A stretch of 64,000 nucleotides of DNA from Paracoccaceae bacterium (GCA_027013095.1 JALUYI010000019.1:124001-188000), one strand, 5' to 3'. Positions 1-9,773 are shown, numbered from the stretch's first letter. Notes: generated by a model from the sequence alone, not told the origin. Numbers and translations: made by a program.

Positions 1-822
1 GACCATATCAAACAATTCTTCGAGCGAGCGGCTGGATTGCAGCCATTCGTTTAATTCGGACAGCAAGCGCACCTCGCGGCCGAGGCGCATCTGTTCATCT
101 AGCAGCAGTTTTTCCTTTTCGGCCCGCGCGTGTTCGGTCCGGATCCGGCTGCTGCCCGCCATGAATACAGCGGCGATTGCACCCCCGGCGATCAGCGCCC
201 CCAGCGCTGAAAAAATGGCCAGCACATAACGGACGCGTTGGGAAAAAGTGGCCCGCAGGTTGGTGATGTCGCGGTAAAATTCGGTCGCGCCGATAAATCG
301 GCCCTGATCAAAGACTGGCATGTAGATTTCGGCAATCAGCCGGGATCGCCCAGGATCCCCGGGCATTGATCGGCTGAGCTCGGGCAGATCGGAAAGGGAG
401 GTCTGACTGCGTTTGTAATAGCTGTGACCCTGCGCCACGATCGAATGGAAATAGGTTTTTTTGTTCAGTTTTCCGACTTCGGAGACCCGGGTAGCATAGA
501 ATATCCGGCCGCTTCTGGTGAACATCTTGAAGCGGAACACGTCGCTGCTGGTGGTGAACAGGTCCAGTTTTTCGCCGTCTTTCGGGCTGATGCGACCACT
601 GATAAAGGCGGTGCGCCCCTTGGAGAGCAGTTTCAGGATGCGCTGGTTCCATTTGGCCGAGGCCTGGATCATGTTGTCGGCCAGCAGGCGGTCGGCGATC
701 GGGCCGGGCAGAAAGACCACAGCGCCAAAGGCAAAGGCCGAGACGGCAAGAACCATGGCGAGAGGGCGCACCGTGGATTTCAGCACCCTGATGCCCGGGC
801 GGTTGGCGAGTTTTTTCAGCAT
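1..822 (-). CDS. Membrane-bound sensor protein, probably a GAF-containing signalling enzyme (partial)
   Basis: This is the first 274 codons of a gene that continues beyond the left edge; the frame is open throughout. Residues about 20-36 form a membrane segment, about 37-185 an extracytoplasmic sensory region, and about 185-207 a second membrane segment. A charged, coiled-coil-like linker follows. The last visible residues (SELNEWLQSSRSLEELFDMV) match the way GAF domains begin in many sensor diguanylate cyclases, so a downstream GAF plus GGDEF (or kinase) module is likely but not visible. The start is the ATG at 822, followed by a Lys-rich N-terminus before the first membrane helix. It is divergent from the helicase gene, with 140 bp between them. 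Confidence 0.72.
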   Translation of the reverse strand, partial: MLKKLANRPGIRVLKSTVRPLAMVLAVSAFAFGAVVFLPGPIADRLLADNMIQASAKWNQRILKLLSKGRTAFISGRISPKDGEKLDLFTTSSDVFRFKMFTRSGRIFYATRVSEVGKLNKKTYFHSIVAQGHSYYKRSQTSLSDLPELSRSMPGDPGRSRLIAEIYMPVFDQGRFIGATEFYRDITNLRATFSQRVRYVLAIFSALGALIAGGAIAAVFMAGSSRIRTEHARAEKEKLLLDEQMRLGREVRLLSELNEWLQSSRSLEELFDMV

Positions 823-962
823 GGGTCATCCTGTTTGCGATTCGGCATGGGGTGCCGCTTGTCCGGACTGTGGCGGGCAAAGGTTGAGGATTGGTGAAAA
901 CAGTGTAGAACATTTCGGGAACCGTGCTTTCCCTTGCCGCCGCGATGGGCTAGAACGGCGCC

Positions 963-3311
963 ATGAGCAGAGATGACATGACCACCGCGCCGGGCTCGGG
1001 TCTGGCGGCGCAGGCACAGGCGGCGCGACCGCAGCCCTATCTTGATGCGTTGAACCCCGAGCAGCGCGCCGCGGTTGAGACGCTGGACGGTCCGGTCCTG
1101 ATGCTGGCCGGGGCCGGCACCGGCAAGACTCGGGCGTTGACCGCACGGATTGCGCATCTGTTGGTCACCGGGCGGGCGCGCCCCAACGAGATTCTGGCGG
1201 TAACATTCACCAACAAGGCGGCGCGCGAGATGAAGCAGCGGGTCGGGCAGTTGTTGGGTGAAACCGTTGAGGGGATGCCCTGGCTGGGCACGTTTCATGC
1301 GCTGGGAGTCAAGATCCTGCGTCGCCATGCCGAGCTGGCGGGCCTCAAGAGCAGCTTTACCATTCTGGATACCGACGATCAGATCCGCCTGTTGCGGCAG
1401 GTGATTCGGGCCGAAAACATCGACGAGAAACGCTGGACGCCGCGGTTGTTGGCCGGGATCATCGACAACTGGAAGAACCGGGCCTGGACCCCGGACAAGG
1501 TGCCGCTGGCTGAGGCCTCGGCGTTTAATGGTCGTGCGCCCCAGCTTTATGCGGCCTATCAGGCGCGCCTGAAATCCCTGAACGCCGTGGATTTTGGCGA
1601 TCTTCTGCTGCATGTCGTGACGATCTTTCAGACCCATGAGGACATTCTGGCCCAATACCGCCGCTGGTTTCGCTATATTCTGGTGGACGAGTATCAGGAC
1701 ACCAATGTGGCGCAATATCTGTGGCTGCGCCTGCTGGCGGCCGAACATCGAAACATCTGTTGTGTCGGCGATGACGACCAGTCGATCTATGGCTGGCGCG
1801 GGGCCGAGGTGGGCAACATCCTGCGGTTTGAAAACGATTTTCCCGGGGCAACCGTGATCAGGCTAGAGCAGAATTACCGCTCGACCCCGCATATTCTGGC
1901 CGCAGCCTCGGCGGTGATTGCGGCCAATGAGAACCGCCTCGGCAAGACCCTGTGGACGGATCGGGTCGAGGGCGAAAAGCTGCGTCTGATCGGCCATTGG
2001 GATGGCGAGGAAGAGGCGCGCTGGATCGGTGAGGATATCGAGGCGCTGACCCGGGGCAGCCGCGCTCTGCAGCCGATGTCGCTGGAGGACATGGCCATTC
2101 TGGTGCGCGCCAGCCATCAGATGCGCGCCTTTGAGGATCGGTTTCTGACTATCGGTCTGCCGTACCGGGTGGTCGGTGGGCCGCGTTTTTACGAGCGCTT
2201 GGAAATCCGCGACGCTATGGCCTATTTCCGTGTGACGGTCAGCTTTGATGACGATCTGGCGTTCGAGCGTATCTTTAACACCCCCAAACGGGGGCTGGGC
2301 GAGAAGGCGATGCAGCAGGTGGTGGCGGCAGCGCGGGCGCATGGGGTCTCGTTATGCGAGGGGCTGGCGATTGCGCTGAAGGAGGGCAGCCTCGGGGCGC
2401 GCTATCGCAAGGCGGCGACGCGTCTGGTCGAGGGGCTGTTGCGCTGGCGGGCCAGCGCGCGCGATGGCGTCAACCATGTCGATCTGGCCCGCACCATTCT
2501 GGAGGAGAGCGGCTATACCGACTATTGGACCGCGGACAAGTCGCCCGAGGCGCCGGGGCGTCTGGAAAACCTCAAGGAGCTTGTCAAGGCGCTGGAAGAA
2601 TTCGAGAATCTGCAAGGGTTTCTGGAGCATGTCGCTCTGATCATGGACAACGCAGAGGCGGGCGAGGATGAAAAGCTGACGATCATGACCCTGCACGCCG
2701 CAAAGGGGCTGGAATATCCGGTGGTTTACCTGCCGGGGTGGGAGGATGGCCTGTTTCCCAGCCAGCGCTCGATGGACGAGACCGGCCTGAAGGGGCTGGA
2801 GGAAGAGCGCCGCCTCGCCTATGTCGGGATTACCCGGGCGGCGCTGCTGTGTACGGTGTCCTTTGCGGCCAACCGGCGCCTCTATGGCCAGTGGCAATCG
2901 GCGCTGCCGTCACGTTTCATCGACGAATTGCCCGCCGAGCATGTCGAGGTCCTGACCCCGCCGGGCCTTTATGGCGGTGGCTACGGCGCAGCGCGGCCGG
3001 GCGGCATGTCGGGCGGGCTGGCCGACGTGGAAACGCGCGCTTCGCGGGCGGATGTCTATAACTCTCCGGGGTGGCGGCGGATGCAGGCCCGCGCAACGGG
3101 GCGCGCGGGTGGGCAGGCATCGCGCGCCCCGGTGGTTTCGCTTGAGGCCAGCGCCTCGTTCGCCTTGGGCGAGCGGGTCTTTCACCAGAAATTCGGCTAT
3201 GGCAAGATCACCGCGATCGAAGGCGACAAACTGTCGGTCGCGTTCGAGAAGGCTGGCGAAAAGAAGGTGGTGGCCAGTTACGTTTCCGGCAGCGACGATA
3301 TTCCGTTCTGA
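963..3311 (+). CDS. uvrD: UvrD/PcrA-type superfamily 1 ATP-dependent DNA helicase
   Basis: This 782-residue protein is a 3'-5' DNA helicase of the UvrD/PcrA family, which acts in nucleotide excision and mismatch repair and in clearing proteins from DNA. The SF1A motifs appear in order: Walker A AGAGTGKT (residues 49-56), the Walker B motif DEYQDTN (about 242), GDDDQSIYGWRG (about 269), GLEYPVV (about 581) and YVGITRA (about 620). The C-terminus keeps the PcrA/UvrD-style tail in which a basic linker precedes a small domain beginning GERVFHQKFGYGKI. Length and motif spacing are normal. The ATG at 963 is the first start in frame. The gene appears monocistronic, since the downstream TAXI gene lies 326 bp away. 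Confidence 0.93.
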   Translation: MSRDDMTTAPGSGLAAQAQAARPQPYLDALNPEQRAAVETLDGPVLMLAGAGTGKTRALTARIAHLLVTGRARPNEILAVTFTNKAAREMKQRVGQLLGETVEGMPWLGTFHALGVKILRRHAELAGLKSSFTILDTDDQIRLLRQVIRAENIDEKRWTPRLLAGIIDNWKNRAWTPDKVPLAEASAFNGRAPQLYAAYQARLKSLNAVDFGDLLLHVVTIFQTHEDILAQYRRWFRYILVDEYQDTNVAQYLWLRLLAAEHRNICCVGDDDQSIYGWRGAEVGNILRFENDFPGATVIRLEQNYRSTPHILAAASAVIAANENRLGKTLWTDRVEGEKLRLIGHWDGEEEARWIGEDIEALTRGSRALQPMSLEDMAILVRASHQMRAFEDRFLTIGLPYRVVGGPRFYERLEIRDAMAYFRVTVSFDDDLAFERIFNTPKRGLGEKAMQQVVAAARAHGVSLCEGLAIALKEGSLGARYRKAATRLVEGLLRWRASARDGVNHVDLARTILEESGYTDYWTADKSPEAPGRLENLKELVKALEEFENLQGFLEHVALIMDNAEAGEDEKLTIMTLHAAKGLEYPVVYLPGWEDGLFPSQRSMDETGLKGLEEERRLAYVGITRAALLCTVSFAANRRLYGQWQSALPSRFIDELPAEHVEVLTPPGLYGGGYGAARPGGMSGGLADVETRASRADVYNSPGWRRMQARATGRAGGQASRAPVVSLEASASFALGERVFHQKFGYGKITAIEGDKLSVAFEKAGEKKVVASYVSGSDDIPF

Positions 3312-3637
3312 GGGGCGGGTTTTCTACGCCCCGGGGTCGGCCGCTGCTCACGGGATGGGGCGCGAGCCTGTGCCGTCGTCTCTGTTGTCGCACAGGGCAA
3401 GAACACCGGATAAGAACGCAAGCCACCTCATTGTGACAGAATTGAACTTCCAAAACCCTGCGTCGCGCTAGGGGCGCCACCATGCGGGCATGTGCGAACG
3501 GTCGCAAAATACATCCGAGAAAATACAAGACGGCACAAAAAATCCCGCTATAATAGGAAAGTCGCCGGGCCAAATCCGGGGAGGTGGGTGAATATCGCCC
3601 GCTGAAAAAAGTTGACTACTTCAGGAAGGAAATATTG
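3312..3637. other. Intergenic region between uvrD and the TAXI receptor gene
   Basis: I see no gene here. A short GC-rich hairpin (arms 3312-3317 and 3327-3332) lies right after the uvrD stop but lacks a T tract. A TATAAT hexamer at 3549-3554 is a plausible -10 element for the TAXI gene, although no good -35 stands at the right distance. The leader is AT-richer than its surroundings. Confidence 0.5.
3549..3554 (+). promoter_or_regulatory. Candidate -10 element (TATAAT) upstream of the TAXI receptor gene
   Basis: This is a perfect consensus hexamer in an AT-rich patch, 84 bp before the ATG at 3638. The -35 region about 17 bp upstream is not convincing, so the call rests on the -10 match alone. 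Confidence 0.35.
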
Positions 3638-4651
3638 ATGTCATTCTTATCCAAATCCATCAAGGCAGCGGCTCTGGGCGCTGTTTTGGTAGGTGGGTTC
3701 GTGACTGCCGCGGCAGCACAAGATCTGAAATTTTTCACGATCGGCACGGGCGGTACCGCCTATACCTATTATCCGGTCGGCGGCGTTATTGCCAATGCCA
3801 TTTCCAAGCCGCCGGGATCGCGTGCCTGCGACAAGGGCGGTAGTTGCGGGGTTGACGGGCTGATTGCCTCGGCGGTTTCCTCGCGCGGTTCTGTTGACAA
3901 CATCAACGCCATCATCTCGGGGTTGCGCGACAGCGGCTTTGCCCAATCGGACGTGGCCTACTGGGCCTACACTGGCACCGGCACCCGCAAAGGCAAGCCC
4001 CCGGCCAAGGATCTGCGCGCCATCGCCGCGCTTTTCCCCGAGCATATCCACTTGGTGGCGCTAAAGAGCAGCGGCATCAACTCGGTTGCCGATCTCAAGG
4101 GCAAGCGGGTGTCGCTGGACGAGCCGGGCTCGGGCACCTATGTGGACGCCAACCTGATCCTGCAGGCCGCCGGGCTGAGCAAAGGCGACGTCAGGGCCGA
4201 GGCCCTGAAGGGCGGCGCGGCCTCCGAAGCGTTGCGTAATGGCAAGATCGACGCGTTCTTTGTGGTCGCAGGATATCCCACCGGATCCTTGGTGGAACTG
4301 GCCTCGGCGGTGCCGATCAAGCTGGTACCGATCGACGGCGCGGTGGCCAAGGCACTGACTGGAAAATACGGATTTTTTGCCTCAAGCGACATTCCTGCGG
4401 GCACCTACAAGGGCGTTGACGGCGTCACCACCGTGGCCGTGGGCGCGCAATGGCTGACCAGCGCCAAGGAACCCGAAGAGCTGATCTATCAGATCACCAA
4501 GGCGCTGTGGAACGACAAGACCCGCAAACTTCTGGACGTGGGCCATGCCAAGGGCAAGTCGATCACGCTGCAAACCGCGCTGGACGGCATCGGCATTCCA
4601 CTGCATCCGGGTGCTGAGCGGTTTTATAAAGAGGTCGGCCTGATCAAATAG
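3638..4651 (+). CDS. TAXI-family TRAP transporter solute receptor
   Basis: This 337-residue periplasmic binding protein of the TAXI family (TRAP-associated extracytoplasmic immunogenic) delivers a ligand to a fused TRAP permease. The N-terminus is a typical Sec signal peptide (basic start, hydrophobic core, AAAAAQ cleavage site near residue 27). The mature protein opens with FFTIGTGGTAYTYYPVGG, a family hallmark, followed by a CDKGGSCGV segment with two cysteines seen in a TAXI subgroup. I chose the ATG at 3638 because AGGAAGGA lies 8 bp upstream; an upstream in-frame start would bury the signal peptide. The matching permease lies just downstream, past a terminator hairpin. Family ligands include dicarboxylates and amino acids; the ligand here is unknown. 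Confidence 0.9.
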   Translation: MSFLSKSIKAAALGAVLVGGFVTAAAAQDLKFFTIGTGGTAYTYYPVGGVIANAISKPPGSRACDKGGSCGVDGLIASAVSSRGSVDNINAIISGLRDSGFAQSDVAYWAYTGTGTRKGKPPAKDLRAIAALFPEHIHLVALKSSGINSVADLKGKRVSLDEPGSGTYVDANLILQAAGLSKGDVRAEALKGGAASEALRNGKIDAFFVVAGYPTGSLVELASAVPIKLVPIDGAVAKALTGKYGFFASSDIPAGTYKGVDGVTTVAVGAQWLTSAKEPEELIYQITKALWNDKTRKLLDVGHAKGKSITLQTALDGIGIPLHPGAERFYKEVGLIK

Positions 4652-4674
4652 GCCAGCACTTCGGAACAAACCGG

Positions 4675-4704
4675 AACCCGGACGTCACTGGCGTCCGGGT
4701 TTTT
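4675..4704 (+). terminator. Intrinsic terminator or attenuator between TAXI receptor and TRAP permease genes
   Basis: There is a perfect 10-bp stem (arms 4675-4684 and 4692-4701, core CCCGGACG/CGTCCGGG) with a 7-nt loop running into a run of T residues. It sits between the receptor stop and the permease start. It would terminate part of the transcripts and give more receptor than permease. Confidence 0.8.
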
Positions 4705-4756
4705 CTGAATACTCGTTATTTCATAGTTTTTGACGCCTCCTCACGCCCCTCAAAAG

Positions 4757-6814
4757 ATGACAGCAATGACCCTTGATACAGATGACAGCGCACGCCTTGA
4801 CGCCAAGAAACTGGCCGAGATCGAGCGGAAATACGATCCCGAAACAGCCTTTCGACCAACCGGCCCAGCACTTGCGGCGGTCATTTCCGTCCTTCTGGTG
4901 GCGATGTCCGCCTATCAGTTTTATGCCGCCGGGTTCGGCCTGATCCGCGAAGTTTTGCATCGCGGGATCTATCTTTCTTTTGTACTGGGGCTGGTATTTC
5001 TGCTGTTTTCCGCCAGCAAAAAGGGAACAGATACCCTGGCACCGCCTGCATGGTATCGCGTCAGCGGTGTGAATATCCTTGATATCGTGCTGGCAATACT
5101 GGCGGTCGGGGCGTCGCTTTATCTGCCGCTGTTGCCCGCCGAGGTTCTGGCCGAGCGGGTGGGCAATCCCTCGCAACTGGATATTTTCATGGGAACCGCA
5201 CTGGTGGTGCTGACGCTCGAGGCGACGCGCCGTTCCGTTGGCATCACATTGCCTGTCATCGCCGTCATCTTTATCCTTTTTGCCGTTTTCGGACCCTATG
5301 CGCCGGGCGCGCTCAAACACGGGGGGACAAGCTGGCTGGGGCTGATCAACCACCTTTATATGACCAATCAGGGGATTTACGGCGTCGCCATCGGCGTGAT
5401 GGCAAAATTTGTTTTCCTGTTCATCGTTTTCGGCGTCTTGGCAACGCGTATTGGCCTTGGGCAGCTGTTCATTGATCTGGCGATGCTGATTGCCGGGCGC
5501 TATGCCGGCGGGCCGGCCAAGGTGGCGATCTTTTCCTCCGCTTTCATGGGAACGATTTCGGGATCATCCATTGCCAATACGGTGACCACTGGCGCTCTGA
5601 CCATTCCGGCGATGAAGCGCACCGGCTATCCCGCGCATTTCGCCGGAGCGGTCGAGGCGACCTCCTCGACCGGCGGGCAGATCACCCCGCCGATCATGGG
5701 CGCCGCGGCATTCATCATGGTCGAGTATCTGGAAATCCCGCTACGAGACGTATTGGCGGCGGCGCTGTTTCCTGCGTTGCTGCACTATTTCGGCATCTTC
5801 ATCATGGTTCATCTCGAGGCCAAAAAGCTGGGTCTGCGGGGCCTGCGCGCCGACGAGATGCCCGAGGCTTGGCGGGTCATCCGCGAAGGCTGGTTGTCGA
5901 TCATACCGCTGGTGATCCTAGTTTACCTGATCCTCAGCGGACGCACGCCTGATTTTGCCGCCGTTTACGGTATCATTGCCTGTGTCGTGGTTGGCTTTTT
6001 GAATAAAGAGAACCGGCTGACGTTCCCCGACCTCTGGGACGCACTGGCGACGGGGGCCAAGAATACGCTTGCGGTAGGTGCCGCTGCCGCCGCGGTCGGG
6101 ATTGTTGTCGGGGTTGTCACCCTGACGGGGGTCGGTTTTCGCCTCGGGTATGTGGTGGTGCAGACAGCGAATGATTTCGGCGCATTTTTTTCGCAGATAT
6201 GGCCCCTCAGCTATTTCGAGATTGGGCAGTGGGCGCTGTTTTTCTCGCTGGTATTCATCGCGATTTCCTGCATCCTGATGGGGGCGGGAATACCGACCAC
6301 TGCAACCTATATCATCCTTGTTTCGGTCGCGGCCCCCGCATTGGCCCAGTTGCACGTGCAGCCGCTGGTTGCGCATTTCTTTGTGTTCTACTACGGGGTG
6401 CTGGCGGATATCACGCCACCCGTGGCACTGGCTGCCTATGCCGCTGCGGGAATCGCTGGTTCCAACCCGTTCAAGACAGGCAACACCGCGTTCCGTCTGG
6501 GTATCGCCAAGGCGCTGGTCCCGTTCGTGTTTGTCTATTCTCCGGCGCTTTTATTGGTTGCAGACGGGTTCACGTGGCAGGCGTTTGCGGTCACGCTTGT
6601 CGGGGCCATGCTGGGCATCGGCACGATTGGCGTTGCCTTTTCGGGGTTCCTGATCGCCCCTCTGAACCACATTCAAAGGATATGGTTGGGACTGGTATCA
6701 TTCCTGTTCATCGCTCCCGGTCTTGAATCGATGGCCATTGGTCTTGTTCTGTTGGTTCCGATTCTGGCCCTGCAGGCGCGGGCGCGTCTGGCGATACAGG
6801 CAGGCGGGTCATAA
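4757..6814 (+). CDS. TRAP transporter fused (4TM-12TM) permease
   Basis: This is a membrane protein of about 685 residues combining the small (DctQ-like) and large (DctM-like) TRAP permease subunits, the usual partner of TAXI receptors. The N-terminal cytoplasmic stretch precedes about four helices, then a DctM-like region with many helices. Conserved patches include GTISGSSIANTVTTGALTIP (from about residue 264) and GIPTTATYIIL (about 511). TRAP systems are secondary transporters driven by sodium or proton gradients. The ATG at 4757 is preferred over a TTG at 4730 and an ATG at 4766; no strong ribosome-binding site decides between them. The receptor gene is immediately upstream, with a terminator in between. 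Confidence 0.9.
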   Translation: MTAMTLDTDDSARLDAKKLAEIERKYDPETAFRPTGPALAAVISVLLVAMSAYQFYAAGFGLIREVLHRGIYLSFVLGLVFLLFSASKKGTDTLAPPAWYRVSGVNILDIVLAILAVGASLYLPLLPAEVLAERVGNPSQLDIFMGTALVVLTLEATRRSVGITLPVIAVIFILFAVFGPYAPGALKHGGTSWLGLINHLYMTNQGIYGVAIGVMAKFVFLFIVFGVLATRIGLGQLFIDLAMLIAGRYAGGPAKVAIFSSAFMGTISGSSIANTVTTGALTIPAMKRTGYPAHFAGAVEATSSTGGQITPPIMGAAAFIMVEYLEIPLRDVLAAALFPALLHYFGIFIMVHLEAKKLGLRGLRADEMPEAWRVIREGWLSIIPLVILVYLILSGRTPDFAAVYGIIACVVVGFLNKENRLTFPDLWDALATGAKNTLAVGAAAAAVGIVVGVVTLTGVGFRLGYVVVQTANDFGAFFSQIWPLSYFEIGQWALFFSLVFIAISCILMGAGIPTTATYIILVSVAAPALAQLHVQPLVAHFFVFYYGVLADITPPVALAAYAAAGIAGSNPFKTGNTAFRLGIAKALVPFVFVYSPALLLVADGFTWQAFAVTLVGAMLGIGTIGVAFSGFLIAPLNHIQRIWLGLVSFLFIAPGLESMAIGLVLLVPILALQARARLAIQAGGS

Positions 6815-6947
6815 GTCGCGTATTCCCCGCACAAGACACGGCTCATTCGGCAATCACCCCTCAGGGCGCCGGTGCCGTTGGTGTCGGCGGAGGGGCGATC
6901 ATCCCGGCCGCCGCGTTCTGGCGGCCGACCCTGTTTGTGCGCGGGCG

Positions 6948-7898
6948 TTATTGGCCACTGAAAACCGCTTGCAAAATTTCGCCGCGAAAGCGCGCCTCAA
7001 GGCCGATGGCCACCAGTTCGGTTCGCGGCGGCTCTGCATCATCTGGCGCGCGGATCGCCGACCATTGCCCGCCCGCGCGGTGGACCAGCCAACGCTCGCC
7101 ATCGGGCGTTAATAGGTGGCCCTTCAGGCGCAAACATCCCGAGGTTTCGGGTGCTGACGCCTGTTTGAGGGCTGCCAATGTTGCGCGCCCCTCGCCGCGG
7201 TAATGCCATGTCGCGTATTGCGCGCCGTGGTGGTGGTCAGGCGCGTTTTCCGGCGTCAAAGCGGGTTGGTTTTGCGGCGAATTATCCCGCGCGGGGGGCA
7301 GACGCAGGATACTCTCGACGATATCCGCGATCTTGGGCGCGACGCGCACAGGCACGCCGGGGGCAAGGGCGGCCAGTGCCTCCAACAGGCGGTCTTGTTC
7401 GGAGGGTCGGGCAATATCGGATTTTGACAGGATCAGAATATCGGCACTGCGGGCCTGGCGCGCCAAACTGTCGTAAAGCAGATGATCGCCCATGTGGCCC
7501 AGAAAATTCAGGCCGTCGATGAGCGTCACGGTTCGGGCCGGGGTCAGGTCCGGCTCGGCCACGGCGATTTGCATGATGCGGGCGGGATCGGCCACGCCGC
7601 TGGTTTCAAGGATCAGCCAGTCAGGTCGCGGGCGGCTGGCCAGAATGCAGTCGATCGCGTCATAAAGATCACCGCCCAGCGTGCAGCACACACAGCCGTT
7701 GGTCAGGGTGATGGTGTCGCCGCTCTGGTTCTGAATGAGGCTGGCATCAATGGCGATTTCGCCAAAATCATTGACCAGAACGGTGATGATCCGGCCGCTC
7801 GGGTTGGCCAGAAGCGCATTGATCAAGGTGGTTTTCCCCGCCCCGAGATAGCCGGAAATGACGCTCATCGGCAGCGGCGCGAGGGCCTTGCCGCCCAT
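6948..7898 (-). CDS. COG0523 (CobW/P47K) family GTPase, putative metallochaperone
   Basis: This is a G3E-family GTPase of about 316 residues. It shows Walker A GYLGAGKTT (residues 16-24), the metal-binding GCVCC motif (68-72), and a CobW C-terminal domain with a HHH cluster in the linker. The base-recognition motif reads SKSD instead of the usual NKxD. Family members insert or traffic zinc, cobalt or iron. The start is uncertain: ATG at 7898, another ATG at 7868, or a TTG at 7934. It lies 79 bp downstream of the amidohydrolase gene on the same strand, so it may serve that metalloenzyme, which is an inference from context. It converges with the TRAP permease gene. Confidence 0.88.
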   Translation of the reverse strand: MGGKALAPLPMSVISGYLGAGKTTLINALLANPSGRIITVLVNDFGEIAIDASLIQNQSGDTITLTNGCVCCTLGGDLYDAIDCILASRPRPDWLILETSGVADPARIMQIAVAEPDLTPARTVTLIDGLNFLGHMGDHLLYDSLARQARSADILILSKSDIARPSEQDRLLEALAALAPGVPVRVAPKIADIVESILRLPPARDNSPQNQPALTPENAPDHHHGAQYATWHYRGEGRATLAALKQASAPETSGCLRLKGHLLTPDGERWLVHRAGGQWSAIRAPDDAEPPRTELVAIGLEARFRGEILQAVFSGQ

Positions 7899-7977
7899 CA
7901 CCCCGCCGCCCGACAGCGGGTCTGGTGGCGGCAACTAAACCACTGGCCCCGCGCGCGCGGGTCACGCCGTTTTGCCC

Positions 7978-9630
7978 TCACGATAAATGCACCCGACCGC
8001 CCATAACCGTGCCAAGAACCGCGATATCGCGCAAATTTTCGGGCGCGACGCTGAGTGGATCATCGGCAAGGATCGCAAAATCGGCCCGCTTGCCACAGGC
8101 GATTGAGCCGATTTCCTTGTCAAGTTTCAGCGACCAGGCCGCCCCCAGCGTGATCGCATGAAGGGCCTCGGGCACTGTGATGCGCTGTGCCTCGCCCAAT
8201 ATCCGGCCTTTGGGGGTCAGGCGATTGACCGCCGCCCACGCGGTATGGAGCGGCGCCATCGGGGTGACCGGCGCATCGGAATGCACCGTCAGCGTGACCC
8301 CGCAGTCAAGCGCGGTGCGGCACGCGTCCATCCGTTCGGCGCGGTCGGGACCGATTGTCACCTCGTAATGCTGGTCGCCGAAATACCAGATGTGGTTTGA
8401 GAACAGGTTGCACCCCACGCCAAGCGCCGCCATCCGGCGAAATTGCGCCTCGTCCGCCATCTGGCAATGTTGCAGCGTATGGCGATGATCGCCGCGCGGG
8501 GTCTTTTTCAGCGCACTGTCCAGCGCGTCAAGGGCGGCCTCGCTGGCCTCGTCGCCGTTGACATGGATGTGCATTTGCACGCCCGCGGCATGGATCACCT
8601 CGACCGCGGTCAACAGTTGCTCGGGCGGCATGTTCCAGATCCCGTTGGGGTGTCCGGTGATATATCCGGGCCATTTCAGGCGCGCCGTATAGGCCTGGAT
8701 CGAGCCGTCATTCATCAGCTTGACCGCCCCCAGCCGCAGCTTGTCCGTGGCCCGCGATTTCAGCTCCAATGCGCGGGTGGCGATGTCCTCGGGGGCGCCG
8801 GTAATGCCGTTCAGCGCCGGCACGATGCGCAAGGGAAAATCCGCTTCGCCGGTGATTGCCAGCAGTGTTCCGAGGTCCTCCTCGGGCAGGTCGTTGAACA
8901 GGTCCGCGCATGTCGTCACCCCCACCAGCCTTGCGGTTTTGCCGAAATCACGCACCGCGCGCTCGGTGCGGGCGAGGCCGCGAAAATCAACCCCGAGGCG
9001 GCGCAGGATCGGGAACATCGCGGCCATTTCCTGCACTTCGCCACTGGCGCTGCCATCGTCAAACCGCGCCACCCCTTCGATGTTGGGATTGCTGTCATAC
9101 CCGACAAGCGCGAGGGCGGCACTGTTGGCTGTCAACAAATGGAAATTGGAGTGCATGACAACAATCGGGCGCTGTGTCGAAACCGCGTCAAGGTGGCGGC
9201 GATTGAGGCGCTCGCCGGGCAGAAAAATCGGATCAAACCCCCATGCCACCAATGGTTGGTCGGCCGGTTGATCGGCCTCCATCGCGGCTTGGGCGTCTTT
9301 GAGGCGCGCCATTGCCGCGTCGATACTGCGCAAGGCTGGCCACAGATTTCCGTCAGGGTCCAGCCGGTCGTGATAGCCGATATAGGGATAGGCCCACATC
9401 GCACCGGCCATCAGATGGGCGTGACCCTCAATCAGGCCCGGCATCAACACCGCATCTGAAAACTGCGTGTCGAGCCTGCCTCCACCCCACGGATCGGCGC
9501 AGGTTTCGTCCCCGACCGCAAGGATGCGCCCCTCCCGGACCGCGACATGGGTGGCCTCTGGCCGGTTTGAATCCATTGTGATGATTTTGCGCGCGGCATA
9601 GATCACCGTTTCTGGCGTTTGGTCCTGCAT
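7978..9630 (-). CDS. Metal-dependent amidohydrolase (YtcJ-like, amidohydrolase 3 family)
   Basis: This 550-residue protein belongs to the amidohydrolase superfamily of TIM-barrel hydrolases with an N-terminal beta sandwich. Visible metal-site motifs are EGHAHLMAG on strand 1, QMHIHVNGD and HTLQHCQM in the middle, and HSDAPVTP near the C-terminus. YtcJ-like members hydrolyse amides, N-substituted amino acids or imidazolone-type rings; the substrate is not readable from sequence. I place the start at the ATG at 9630, which has GGGAG 5 nt upstream; in-frame ATGs at 9642 and 9705 are less well supported. It is divergent from a LysR regulator and followed by a COG0523 GTPase. Confidence 0.88.
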   Translation of the reverse strand: MQDQTPETVIYAARKIITMDSNRPEATHVAVREGRILAVGDETCADPWGGGRLDTQFSDAVLMPGLIEGHAHLMAGAMWAYPYIGYHDRLDPDGNLWPALRSIDAAMARLKDAQAAMEADQPADQPLVAWGFDPIFLPGERLNRRHLDAVSTQRPIVVMHSNFHLLTANSAALALVGYDSNPNIEGVARFDDGSASGEVQEMAAMFPILRRLGVDFRGLARTERAVRDFGKTARLVGVTTCADLFNDLPEEDLGTLLAITGEADFPLRIVPALNGITGAPEDIATRALELKSRATDKLRLGAVKLMNDGSIQAYTARLKWPGYITGHPNGIWNMPPEQLLTAVEVIHAAGVQMHIHVNGDEASEAALDALDSALKKTPRGDHRHTLQHCQMADEAQFRRMAALGVGCNLFSNHIWYFGDQHYEVTIGPDRAERMDACRTALDCGVTLTVHSDAPVTPMAPLHTAWAAVNRLTPKGRILGEAQRITVPEALHAITLGAAWSLKLDKEIGSIACGKRADFAILADDPLSVAPENLRDIAVLGTVMGGRVHLS

Positions 9631-9773
9631 CTTGGCTCCCATCCTGTCGTTGGCGGGGTTTTGGTCCGCCTGTGGTCCCGCACAGGGTAAAAGCCTTTCA
9701 TTCATCGGAAAAATAGATTTAACTTGGGTGAAACCTCGGAAAATTGGAGGATTGGACGAACGAGGGGACCGCG

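Noticed and set aside
3312-3332. Hairpin after uvrD as a terminator
   Set aside because: The stem is 6 bp with a 9-nt loop and no T tract follows, so it is too weak to annotate.
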